A stretch of DNA of 5,237 nt, taken from the NCBI GenBank assembly GCA_021821705.1, contig JAKACE010000165.1, forward strand, positions 1 through 5,237, given 5' to 3'. The position numbers were made by a program, and so were the translations under genes. Positions 1 through 5,127 of the stretch are shown piece after piece. This DNA is from Actinomycetes bacterium. Its GTDB lineage: Bacteria; Actinomycetota; Acidimicrobiia; Acidimicrobiales; Palsa-688. The stretch's first letter is position 1. Every line of letters starts with the position of its first letter. Under the pieces are notes generated by a model that saw nothing but the letters and a program-made list of their open reading frames with translations, was not told where the DNA came from and did no database searches.

Positions 1-927
1 CTGCAGGCGGGCGGGGGGCACGGGCCAGTCCTCGGACAGGTCGCCGAGGGCGGCCAGCGCCCACCAGGCGCCGAAGCGGGCCGGTGCCCCGCCGCGCCGG
101 CGCCCGTAGGCACCGCCGCTGGCGGCGGCCCAGGCCATGAGGGCCAGCGCCGTCTGCCCGTCGAGCTCGGCCATGAGGGGCGAGCGCACCCCCAGGACGG
201 CGATGGCATCGTGGGCGAAACCGTCGGCGCTCACCGCCTCGGCCCGGCCATTGGACTCCTCGGTCCAGGGGCTCACCAGCTCCTGGAGCGCCCGCGCCGC
301 CTCGTCCATGTCCAGGGGCGGCTCGGCCTCGTCCTCCCACCCGTCTGCGGTCTCGGCGCTCCCGTCGCCGTCGTAGGCCGCCGGCTTCTTCAGCGGTGGC
401 AGCCTGGGTCCGGGCGTCTCCAGCTTGTCGGCGTGGTACTCGGGGAGGCAGTAGGCGGGCTCCCAGGTCTCCAGGCGCAGTGGTAGCTCCAGCACCTCGG
501 GCAGGTCCAGGGCGGCCCGGTCGGCGCTCAGATCCTCGCCCCGTAGCACTCGCTCGTGGGCGAACATGGCGGCCTGGGGCGTGCGGTGCAGGTAGGGCGC
601 CAGGTCCGGCCAGGAGTGAGAGGACGCGGCCACCTCGGCCAGCGGGCCGAGGGTGAACCGGCCTGTGCCTGCCTCTACCATGGTGGCCGCCCATTCGCCC
701 GGGCCCTCCAGGCAGAGGCGGTACTCGATGTGCGAGGCCACGGGCCAGAGCTGCCTGCCCCTCTCCACCGCCACCCGGCAGCGCTCGCGCAGGGTGGCCA
801 GCTCGGACCACCGGGCCTCGGCTACCAGGCCGTTGACCAGCATCGTGAGCTCGTCGAGATCCCCGCGCTCCACCAGCTCGGCCGAGCGGGGGGACAGTTC
901 GCTTGGGGAGGGTTGCGCGGTTGTCAA
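1..927 (-). CDS. Unrecognised soluble protein, 3' end missing
   Basis: This frame stays open without a stop for 309 codons from a TTG at 927-925 to the window edge, so the C-terminus is missing. I do not recognise the family and assign no function. No signal peptide or membrane helix is seen. Residues 10-160 look helical and charged, with a run of aromatic and charged residues (GRQLWPVASHIEYRL, 57-71). Residues 165-210 form a Pro- and acid-rich linker. Residues 211-309 are again helical, with an Ala/Gly/Arg/Trp-rich stretch (AWAAASGGAYGRRRGG, 265-280, then FGAWWALAALGD). Codon use is typical of a real high-GC gene. The start is uncertain. TTG 927 gives MTTAQPSPSEL and lies 7 nt after a TAGGTT box; TTG at 936 or 933, or ATG at 990 (which would abut the plus-strand ATG at 989), are in-frame alternatives. 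It is divergent from prfC. Confidence 0.8.
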   Translation of the reverse strand, partial: MTTAQPSPSELSPRSAELVERGDLDELTMLVNGLVAEARWSELATLRERCRVAVERGRQLWPVASHIEYRLCLEGPGEWAATMVEAGTGRFTLGPLAEVAASSHSWPDLAPYLHRTPQAAMFAHERVLRGEDLSADRAALDLPEVLELPLRLETWEPAYCLPEYHADKLETPGPRLPPLKKPAAYDGDGSAETADGWEDEAEPPLDMDEAARALQELVSPWTEESNGRAEAVSADGFAHDAIAVLGVRSPLMAELDGQTALALMAWAAASGGAYGRRRGGAPARFGAWWALAALGDLSEDWPVPPARLQ

Positions 928-938
928 GGCCAACAACC
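919..938. promoter_or_regulatory. Inverted repeat over the minus-strand gene start (operator-like)
   Basis: GGTTGT (919-924) and ACAACC (933-938) form a perfect 6-bp dyad around an 8-base spacer. It covers the TTG start candidates and overlaps the candidate TAGGTT box of the minus-strand gene. The size and placement would suit a dimeric repressor site or a small 5' hairpin. No regulator gene in view can be tied to it. Confidence 0.3.
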
Positions 939-940
939 TA
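935..940 (-). promoter_or_regulatory. Possible -10 box (TAGGTT) of the left-hand minus-strand gene
   Basis: On the minus strand TAGGTT fits the actinobacterial TANNNT consensus and lies 7 nt before the TTG at 927, which would make a leaderless transcript. The same bases sit in a G-rich stretch (GGGGGTAGG, 945-937) that could instead act as a weak ribosome binding site for TTG 933. The two readings exclude each other. No -35 box is evident. Confidence 0.3.
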
Positions 941-952
941 CCCCCGGGGTCG

Positions 953-967
953 CCGGCCCCGGGCCGG
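953..967. promoter_or_regulatory. GC-rich dyad upstream of the prfC leader promoter
   Basis: CCGGCCC-C-GGGCCGG is a perfect palindrome with 7-bp arms and a single central base. It ends 7 bp before the TACGCT box, about where a -35 element would lie. It could be an operator for the rightward promoter, but GC-rich palindromes arise easily in such DNA, so confidence is low. Confidence 0.25.
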
Positions 968-974
968 GTCGTTG

Positions 975-980
975 TACGCT
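975..980 (+). promoter_or_regulatory. Likely -10 box (TACGCT) of a leaderless promoter for the leader ORF and prfC
   Basis: TACGCT matches TANNNT and ends 8 nt before the ATG at 989, so transcription would start at or just before the A of that ATG. This is the usual geometry of leaderless actinobacterial transcripts. No clear -35 hexamer is present. The same box-to-start spacing recurs upstream of the membrane protein gene (TATGCT, 2722-2727), which supports both. Confidence 0.5.
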
Positions 981-988
981 GACAGCCC

Positions 989-1051
989 ATGAACGCCCCC
1001 CCGGAGCCTGGCGGCCAGCGCGCCCGCCACCCGGCCGGGCGGTCCTCGTGA
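989..1051 (+). CDS. Putative 20-codon leader ORF coupled to prfC
   Basis: ATG at 989 opens a 20-codon frame ending in TGA at 1049-1051. The peptide is rich in Pro, Gly and Arg (MNAPPEPGGQ, then RARHPAGRSS) and resembles nothing I know. Two things argue that it is translated. Its ATG sits 8 nt after a TANNNT box, where a leaderless mRNA would begin. Its stop overlaps the prfC start as GTGA (G of GTG at 1048, TGA 1049-1051), the classic arrangement for coupled reinitiation. The prfC GTG lacks a good Shine-Dalgarno of its own (only GGGCGG, 1037-1042), so it may depend on ribosomes finishing this frame. The alternative is a chance ATG with no role. Confidence 0.4.
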   Translation: MNAPPEPGGQRARHPAGRSS

Positions 1052-2697
1052 CGGCGGCGGGGGACGTCGGATACGCCGCAAGCACGCCAGGGCGCAACCA
1101 GGCCGCCGCCGGCCTGGCGTCCCTGGAGAGCGCCCGCCGGCGCACTTTCGCCATCATCAGCCACCCTGATGCCGGCAAGACGACCCTCACCGAGAAGTTC
1201 CTCCTGTACGCCGGTGCCGTCGCTGAGGCCGGCGCCGTCAAGGCCCGTGGCAACCGCCGGCGAGCCACCTCCGACTGGATGGCCATGGAGCAGGAGAGGG
1301 GGATCTCGATCACCTCGACCGTCCTGCAGTTCTCCTACCGCGACCACGTCGTCAACCTGCTGGACACTCCCGGCCACCGCGACTTCTCCGAGGACACCTA
1401 CCGCGTCCTGGCGGCCGCCGACGCAGCCATCATGGTCCTCGACGTGGCCAAAGGTGTCGAGGCGCAGACGCGCAAGCTGTTCGAGGTCTGCCGTGCCCGG
1501 TCGATGCCCGTGCTCACCTTCCTGAACAAGTGCGACCGGCCGGGACGGCACCCGTTGGAACTGCTGGACGAGATCGAGGAACAGATAGGGTTGCGCCCGA
1601 CTCCTGTGACCTGGCCGGTAGGTGAGCCCGGGGACTTCCGCGGCGTCATCGACCGGCGCAGCGGCGAGTTCGTGCGCTTTGCCAGGACGGCCCACGGGGC
1701 GACGGCGGCCGAGGAGGAGCGCGTGGCCGCAGCCGAGGCGGACCGGGCCGAGGGGCCGGTGTGGCGGCAGGCTGTCGAGGAGGTCGGCCTGCTCGACGCG
1801 GTCGGGGCCCAACTCGACGAGGTCTCCTTCCTGGCCGGGGAGACGAGCCCTCTCTTCGTCGGCTCGGCTCTCACGAACTTCGGAGTGCGCCACCTGCTGG
1901 ATGCCGTGATAGACGTGGCGCCGCCGCCGGGGCCGCGGGCCGACGCAGCGGGGCTGGTACGCCCCCTGGACGCACCGTTCTCGGGTTTCGTGTTCAAGAT
2001 CCAGTCCAACATGGACCCCGCCCATCGCGACCATGTCGCCTTCGTGCGGGTCTGTTCTGGGCGCTTCGAGCGCGGGATGACGGTGACCCACGGCCCGAGC
2101 GGGAAGCCTTTTTCCACCAAGTACGCCACTTCTGTGTTCGGGGCCGAGCGCGACACGATCGACGTCGCCTACCCCGGCGACGTGGTCGGGCTGGTGAACG
2201 CCAGCGACCTGCGTATCGGCGACACCCTCTACGCCGACCGGGCGGTGGCCTTCCCGGCCATCCCGACCTTCGCACCCGAGCTGTTCGCCACGGCCCGGCC
2301 CACGGACACCGGGCGCCACAAGCAGTTCCGCCGTGGCCTCGACCAGCTCGAGCAGGAGGGTGTGGTCCAGGTGCTCTACGACCCCGACGGCGACAGGACG
2401 CCGGTGCTGGCCGCAGTAGGGCGCATGCAGTTCGAGGTCTTCTCGTACCGCCTGGCAAACGAGTTCGGGGCCACGGTCGAGCTGTACCCGACCAACCACA
2501 CCGTCGCCCGCCGTACCGACGAGAGGACGGCCACCGAGCTGCGCCGGACCGGCAGCCGGGTGCGGATCCTGGCCCGTCGCGACGGAGCCCTGCTGGCGTT
2601 GTTCGAGAGCCCTTACTGGCTGGCCAGGCTGGAGAGCGACCACCCGGACTGGTGCCTCGAGCCGGTCCTGGAGGAGATGGCCTCGTCGGCTTCGTAG
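1048..2697 (+). CDS. prfC: Peptide chain release factor 3 (RF3)
   Basis: RF3 is a cytosolic translational GTPase that removes RF1/RF2 from the ribosome after peptide release. The 549-residue product is close to the 529 residues of E. coli RF3; the excess is mostly an N-terminal extension of about 20 residues. The GTPase motifs are all present: G1 HPDAGKT (39-45), G2 RGISIT (84-89), G3 DTPGH (106-110), G4 NKCD (160-163; NKLD in E. coli) and G5-like GSAL (272-275). RF3-specific stretches include RRTFAIISHPDAGKTTLTEK (31-50), SDWMAMEQERGISIT (75-89), FSEDTYR (113-119) and FSGFVFKIQSNMDPAHRDHVAF (311-332, domain II). The C-terminal RF3 domain starts near 405 (IPTFAPELF, 405-413) and includes GRMQFEV (458-464). 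GTG 1048 is the only usable in-frame start between the promoter and the G1 motif. It overlaps the TGA of the upstream 20-codon frame. Confidence 0.96.
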   Translation: MTAAGDVGYAASTPGRNQAAAGLASLESARRRTFAIISHPDAGKTTLTEKFLLYAGAVAEAGAVKARGNRRRATSDWMAMEQERGISITSTVLQFSYRDHVVNLLDTPGHRDFSEDTYRVLAAADAAIMVLDVAKGVEAQTRKLFEVCRARSMPVLTFLNKCDRPGRHPLELLDEIEEQIGLRPTPVTWPVGEPGDFRGVIDRRSGEFVRFARTAHGATAAEEERVAAAEADRAEGPVWRQAVEEVGLLDAVGAQLDEVSFLAGETSPLFVGSALTNFGVRHLLDAVIDVAPPPGPRADAAGLVRPLDAPFSGFVFKIQSNMDPAHRDHVAFVRVCSGRFERGMTVTHGPSGKPFSTKYATSVFGAERDTIDVAYPGDVVGLVNASDLRIGDTLYADRAVAFPAIPTFAPELFATARPTDTGRHKQFRRGLDQLEQEGVVQVLYDPDGDRTPVLAAVGRMQFEVFSYRLANEFGATVELYPTNHTVARRTDERTATELRRTGSRVRILARRDGALLALFESPYWLARLESDHPDWCLEPVLEEMASSAS

Positions 2698-2721
2698 GCG
2701 GCGCCACCAACCCGGCCCATA

Positions 2722-2727
2722 TATGCT
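2722..2727 (+). promoter_or_regulatory. Likely -10 box (TATGCT) of a leaderless promoter for the membrane protein gene
   Basis: TATGCT ends 8 nt before the GTG at 2736, in the 38-bp gap after prfC. The spacing equals that of TACGCT to the ATG at 989. No Shine-Dalgarno precedes the GTG, so initiation on a leaderless mRNA is the simplest reading. The gap holds no terminator, so read-through from prfC is also possible. A -35 box is not apparent. Confidence 0.5.
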
Positions 2728-2735
2728 TGGCTGGC

Positions 2736-3782
2736 GTGCGTACGGGGGGCGATCGGATCGGCGGGCGACGCCGTGCCTGGTACATGTCCGGTGTCGTGCT
2801 GGCCGCCGCCGTCGGGGTGTTCTCTGCGCTCCTGTCCCTGGGGGCGCTGGTCGGGGCGGTCGGTTCCGCCAGTGCCAGGGCGAGCGCCGGCACCACCCTG
2901 GGCGGCGATATAGCCGTGACGGTCATTTGTGCGCTGATCGCCTTGGGCGGCTTCTGGTTTGCCGTGCACCTCGAGCACCAGTTGCGCCGGCACCAGCCCG
3001 TGGCACAGGCCTGGGGGACCGCCTCATCGGCCGGCGTTGCGCCAACCACTTTTCCGGCGGGCCGTGGACGCCGCAGGCGCCGGCGCTACTCACCCGGAGT
3101 CGTCGTGGTGGAGGCGCTGGTGTTCCTCGGCATTTTCGTCGGCCTTGTTGCCGGGGCGGTGTCCACCCGTTACGATGCCGAGCGCTCGGCTTTCGTGCAG
3201 CAGCACGGCGCCGTGCGACTGGCGACCATCGTCAGCGTCGAGGACATCTACCACTCGACCCGTGGCGGTGGCTACTACACGGCCGACGTGCGGATGTCGT
3301 TCTCCCCTCCCGTGGCCGGCCGCTCGACGACAGTTGCCCACTACCCGGGGGAGATCGACGCGCCCGCCGGTACCCGCTACCGGGTGCTGGTGGATCCCCG
3401 GGACGCCGCCTATGCCGAGTTCCCCGGCTCGCCCGCCGCCAAGAGCTGGGACTGGGTCGTGTTCGTCATCTTCGCTGTCGTACTGGGCGCGATCGAGGTA
3501 TCGATGGTGGCCAGCCTGGTGCAGTACTGGCGCCACCGTTGGCTGATGCGCGGGGCCGCCGGCGGGCGGGGTGGTTGGCCTTTGAGCCGGTCCCAAAGCG
3601 CCCCCGGGTGGGCCGGCGGGGCGGGCGCCGGCGGGACGGGCCGTACCAGCGCGCTGCGACGTCCCGGCACCGGCACCAGGGTGGGCCGTGGCCGGTCGTC
3701 ACCTGAGCCGTCGGCAGCGGCGCTGCCCGAGCTCGAGGGCTGGCCCGAGCAACCGTCGGGGCCAGCCGGGGGAGCTCACTGA
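2736..3782 (+). CDS. Four-helix membrane protein with DUF3592-like external domain
   Basis: The 348-residue product has hydrophobic segments at about 17-43, 56-78, 119-143 and 239-262. Arg-rich stretches at 11-13, 84-85, 110-117 and 266-269 place both termini and the second loop in the cytoplasm. The third loop (144-238) is then external. Its pattern, with HGAVRLATIVSVEDIY (157-172), YYTADVRMSFS (180-190) and TRYRVLVDPRDAAYAEFPG (213-231), resembles the DUF3592 family of unknown function. This is pattern recognition, not a search result. The tail from 270 is low-complexity Gly/Arg/Ser/Pro and probably disordered. GTG 2736 is chosen because it follows a TANNNT box by 8 nt; ATG 2784, just before the first helix, is the alternative. 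The frame is open back to 1761, but that part lies over prfC and is a high-GC artefact. Function is unknown. Confidence 0.85.
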   Translation: MRTGGDRIGGRRRAWYMSGVVLAAAVGVFSALLSLGALVGAVGSASARASAGTTLGGDIAVTVICALIALGGFWFAVHLEHQLRRHQPVAQAWGTASSAGVAPTTFPAGRGRRRRRRYSPGVVVVEALVFLGIFVGLVAGAVSTRYDAERSAFVQQHGAVRLATIVSVEDIYHSTRGGGYYTADVRMSFSPPVAGRSTTVAHYPGEIDAPAGTRYRVLVDPRDAAYAEFPGSPAAKSWDWVVFVIFAVVLGAIEVSMVASLVQYWRHRWLMRGAAGGRGGWPLSRSQSAPGWAGGAGAGGTGRTSALRRPGTGTRVGRGRSSPEPSAAALPELEGWPEQPSGPAGGAH

Positions 3783-3806
3783 CCTGGTGCCACGACGGGC
3801 AACCCC

Positions 3807-3822
3807 GCGCCTTCCTTGGCGC
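3807..3822 (+). terminator. Small GC hairpin after the membrane protein gene
   Basis: GCGCC (3807-3811) pairs perfectly with GGCGC (3818-3822) around the loop TTCCTT, 24 bp after the stop codon. No T-tract follows, so it is at best a weak terminator or a 3' end protecting hairpin. Confidence 0.25.
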
Positions 3823-3857
3823 TGTGACTTCCGCAGTTCGGAGCAAGGCTTCCAGCC

Positions 3858-3871
3858 CCCTCCGACGAGGG
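3858..3871 (+). terminator. Small hairpin followed by a G/T-rich run
   Basis: CCCTC (3858-3862) and GAGGG (3867-3871) form a 5-bp stem with loop CGAC. A G/T-rich stretch follows (TTGAGGTTGTTGGGTG, 3872-3887), a poor substitute for a T-tract. It may assist termination of the rightward transcript. Confidence 0.22.
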
Positions 3872-3889
3872 TTGAGGTTGTTGGGTGCA

Positions 3890-3933
3890 ACAGTGGACGC
3901 CGTCGCCTTGCCAAGGGCGGCGGCGCCCACTGT
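3890..3933. terminator. Long inverted repeat, candidate bidirectional terminator
   Basis: Positions 3890-3908 pair with 3915-3933 to give a 19-bp stem around the six-base loop TGCCAA. There is one A·C mismatch (3897/3926) and two G·T pairs (3903/3920, 3908/3915). The outer arms are ACAGTGG and CCACTGT. It lies 107 bp past the membrane protein stop and about 140 bp past the end of the DUF5666 gene on the other strand. No T-tract follows on either strand, as is common for actinobacterial terminators. Confidence 0.5.
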
Positions 3934-3959
3934 CCTGGGGTCTCCCGGCCGGCGGCCCA

Positions 3960-4020
3960 CCCACCACCCGCCCGTTACGGAGGTTTGAGCCCACAGGGGT
4001 GGTGGGCAGGCCGGGGCTCA
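3960..4020. repeat. Interleaved complementary arms (possible pseudoknot or alternative hairpins)
   Basis: CCCACCACCC (3960-3969) is perfectly complementary to GGGTGGTGGG (3997-4006), and TGAGCCC (3986-3992) to GGGCTCA (4014-4020). The pairs interleave in the order A-B-A'-B', so an RNA copy could form a pseudoknot or switch between two hairpins. No known RNA family is recognised, and the 27-nt first loop is long. It may be no more than part of the termination region. Confidence 0.3.
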
Positions 4021-4061
4021 GGACGGCTCGATGGTGGGGCGGTGGGTCATCGGCTCGGGCG

Positions 4062-4074
4062 GCCGGTCACCGGC
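4062..4074 (-). terminator. Dyad directly after the DUF5666 gene stop
   Basis: GCCGGT-C-ACCGGC abuts the stop codon of the minus-strand gene (4077-4075). In RNA it would give a 5-bp GC stem with a 3-nt loop. It may mark or protect the 3' end, but is too short, and lacks a U-tract, to be a confident terminator. Confidence 0.22.
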
Positions 4075-4701
4075 TCAGGAAGCGGTGGCCGATGAACCCG
4101 AGGTCTGCCCGGCCGAGCCGCCATCTGCACCCGCTGGGCCGTAACCGGGTGCCCCGCCCCGTGGGCCCGGGCCCATCGGTCCGCCCAGGTCACCTATGAG
4201 CACGGCCTTGGCGGTGACGGTGGTCGAGCTGAGCGTTCCTACCACCGCCACCCGTTCACCCTTGGTGACGTCGTTGAGCGAGGGTGACGTCTGGCCAGGC
4301 TCACGGTAGGTAGTAGACGTCGAGACGTCCACGGTATAGGTGGTGCCGGCCGGGCTCTGCAGCGTGAAGCTGCCAGACGCCGTGTCGACCGACATGACCG
4401 TGCCTACCACGGTCGGCCGGCCCAGTGCCAGGCCCAGGCCCAGGCCGGCGCCCGGGCAGCCGAGCGCCCCGGACGCCGGCCGGGTGCTGGAGGTGGAGCC
4501 GCTGCTCTGGGTGGTGCTCGTGCCGCTGGTGCCGGCGCTCAGCTGGGTGGCCGTCGTTGCCGCCGAGGCGACGCCGCCGCCCTCGAGGACGGCGGTGGCC
4601 GCTGCTCCACCGCCGAAGGCCGTTGCCACCGCCGCCGCCGTGGTGGCGATCCTCACGCCGTGGCGCCCGAACGTATGCCGCCAGTTCTGGTGCGTGCCCA
4701 T
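4075..4701 (-). CDS. Exported protein with DUF5666-like domain
   Basis: The 208-residue product begins with a basic N-region (Arg and His up to residue 17), a hydrophobic Ala/Thr/Val stretch (18-38) and a plausible signal peptidase site after VASA (44-47), so it is probably exported. A Ser/Thr/Gly linker (48-78) and a Gly/Leu repeat (GLGLGLALG, 86-94) follow. Residues 97-170 read as a small beta-rich DUF5666-like domain: VVGTVMSVDTASGSFTLQS (98-116), TTYTVDVSTSTTY (120-132), VTKGERVAVVGTL (145-157), then TAKAVLIG (163-170). The tail (171-208) is Gly/Pro/Ser-rich. Function is unknown. The start is ATG 4701, since AAGGAG (4713-4708) lies 6 nt upstream; an in-frame ATG at 4731 has no such site. 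The gene is divergent from the response regulator. A single Cys (82) rules out an intramolecular disulfide. Confidence 0.85.
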   Translation of the reverse strand: MGTHQNWRHTFGRHGVRIATTAAAVATAFGGGAAATAVLEGGGVASAATTATQLSAGTSGTSTTQSSGSTSSTRPASGALGCPGAGLGLGLALGRPTVVGTVMSVDTASGSFTLQSPAGTTYTVDVSTSTTYREPGQTSPSLNDVTKGERVAVVGTLSSTTVTAKAVLIGDLGGPMGPGPRGGAPGYGPAGADGGSAGQTSGSSATAS

Positions 4702-4707
4702 TGTTTG

Positions 4708-4713
4708 CTCCTT
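4708..4713 (-). promoter_or_regulatory. Ribosome binding site fixing the DUF5666 gene start
   Basis: AAGGAG on the minus strand is followed by CAAACA and ATG (4701-4699). This near-consensus site with 6-nt spacing decides for ATG 4701 over the upstream in-frame ATG at 4731. Confidence 0.8.
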
Positions 4714-4739
4714 GCTATGCAGTGCCGGCATCCGCCGGC

Positions 4740-4758
4740 CCGGCGCTCGGTGCGCCGG
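4740..4758. repeat. 7-bp hairpin upstream of the DUF5666 gene
   Basis: CCGGCGC (4740-4746) and GCGCCGG (4752-4758) pair perfectly around the loop TCGGT. It lies 27 bp upstream of the AAGGAG site on the minus strand. It could be a 5' UTR hairpin or a protein-binding dyad. No clear promoter is seen for the DUF5666 gene, so whether it is transcribed is unknown. Confidence 0.3.
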
Positions 4759-4851
4759 TCACAGGCATGCTCCGCCACGTTGTTGAACCCGGAGCGCCAG
4801 CCGGCTGAGAGCCAGCCGTGAAGCCGGCTGCCGTGTTCGGTGGCCCTCGCT

Positions 4852-5000
4852 CCGGGGGCAGTCCCCGGCACGGGCGCGTCCCGGCACGGGCAGTCCCGGG
4901 CACGGGCAGTCCCGGGCATGGTCGGGCCCCGGCACCGGCAGGCGCTCCGGCACGGGCAGTCCCGGGCATGGTCGGGCCCCGGCACCGGCAGGCGCTCCGG
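4852..5000. repeat. Nested tandem repeat array (16-18 bp monomers, 50-bp higher-order unit)
   Basis: The array can be cut into head-to-tail monomers that mostly begin CAC or CAT and end in CCGG or CGGG. They are a divergent copy at 4852-4868, CACGGGCGCGTCCCGG (4869-4884), CACGGGCAGTCCCGGG (4885-4900, 4901-4916 and 4951-4966), CATGGTCGGGCCCCGG (4917-4932, 4967-4982) and CACCGGCAGGCGCTCCGG (4933-4950, 4983-5000). The last three types together form a 50-bp unit present twice with no differences (4901-4950 and 4951-5000), which points to recent duplication. The first copy also forms a 6-bp hairpin (CCGGGG/CCCCGG). The array sits between divergent promoters; it may be a variable-number repeat or hold protein-binding sites. 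Confidence 0.85.
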
Positions 5001-5010
5001 CACGGCCACG

Positions 5011-5061
5011 GGGGGCCGCCATCCCAGCCGGCGGGCAAGAGGGGGCCGCCCTCACAGCCGG
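5011..5061. repeat. 30-bp period direct repeat
   Basis: Positions 5011-5031 and 5041-5061 match at 19 of 21 bases. Both begin GGGGGCCGCC and end CAGCCGG. They lie between the tandem array and the response regulator gene and could reflect further duplication or paired binding sites. Confidence 0.6.
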
Positions 5062-5111
5062 CTCACAGCCAGGGCTCAGGTCCTTGCAGGGCAGCGGGAC
5101 GACCATGAGCA

Positions 5112-5117
5112 TACGGT
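5112..5117 (+). promoter_or_regulatory. Possible -10 box (TACGGT) for the response regulator gene
   Basis: TACGGT fits TANNNT and lies 10 bp before the AGGAGGT ribosome binding site. TTGCAG (5084-5089) could be a -35, but the 22-bp spacer is long. Transcription would start near 5124, leaving a very short leader that still includes part or all of the binding site. Confidence 0.3.
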
Positions 5118-5127
5118 GAGCGTCGCT

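Larger units (their letters stand above)
3783..4074. other. Convergent intergenic region without a gene
   Basis: These 292 bp separate the ends of two converging genes. No frame in it has a start signal or resembles a protein I know. It holds several inverted repeats: small GC hairpins at 3807-3822 and 3858-3871, a 19-bp stem at 3890-3933, interleaved complementary arms between 3960 and 4020, and a dyad at 4062-4074. The likeliest job is transcription termination from both sides. Confidence 0.6.

Noticed and set aside
922..927. TTGACA on the minus strand as a -35 box
   Set aside because: It reads as a perfect -35 hexamer, but it overlaps the start of the minus-strand coding frame and no -10 lies at suitable spacing downstream.
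556..1047. Open extension of the prfC frame back to an ATG at 556
   Set aside because: It lies over the well-supported minus-strand gene, upstream of the likely promoter, and RF3 homology begins only around residue 27 from GTG 1048. The extension is a GC-rich open frame without meaning.
1046..1051. Programmed frameshift fusing the leader ORF to prfC, by analogy with prfB
   Set aside because: Moving from the leader frame into the prfC frame needs a -1 shift, but there is no slippery heptamer, whereas prfB uses +1. Reinitiation at the GTGA overlap is simpler.
1398..2156. 252-codon minus-strand open frame within prfC
   Set aside because: It is antisense to conserved RF3 coding sequence and has a Ser/Arg/Pro-rich composition typical of a shadow frame in high-GC DNA.
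1761..2735. Frame of the membrane protein open back to 1761
   Set aside because: This part overlaps the C-terminal half of prfC in another frame and its translation is Arg/Gly/Pro-rich nonsense; a start at 2736 with its own -10 box explains the gene.
1994..3049. 351-codon minus-strand open frame across the prfC and membrane protein junction
   Set aside because: It spans two real genes on the opposite strand, has low-complexity Arg/Pro/Ala composition and no ribosome binding signal tied to it.
4852..5000. CRISPR array
   Set aside because: Repeats are head-to-tail with no unique spacers of constant length, and no cas-like gene is present.
4653..5112. Minus-strand frames with repeated CPCR/PVPG-like peptides over the tandem array
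   Set aside because: Several overlapping frames show the same repetition because the DNA repeats. None has protein-like composition or a supported start, so the array is treated as non-coding.
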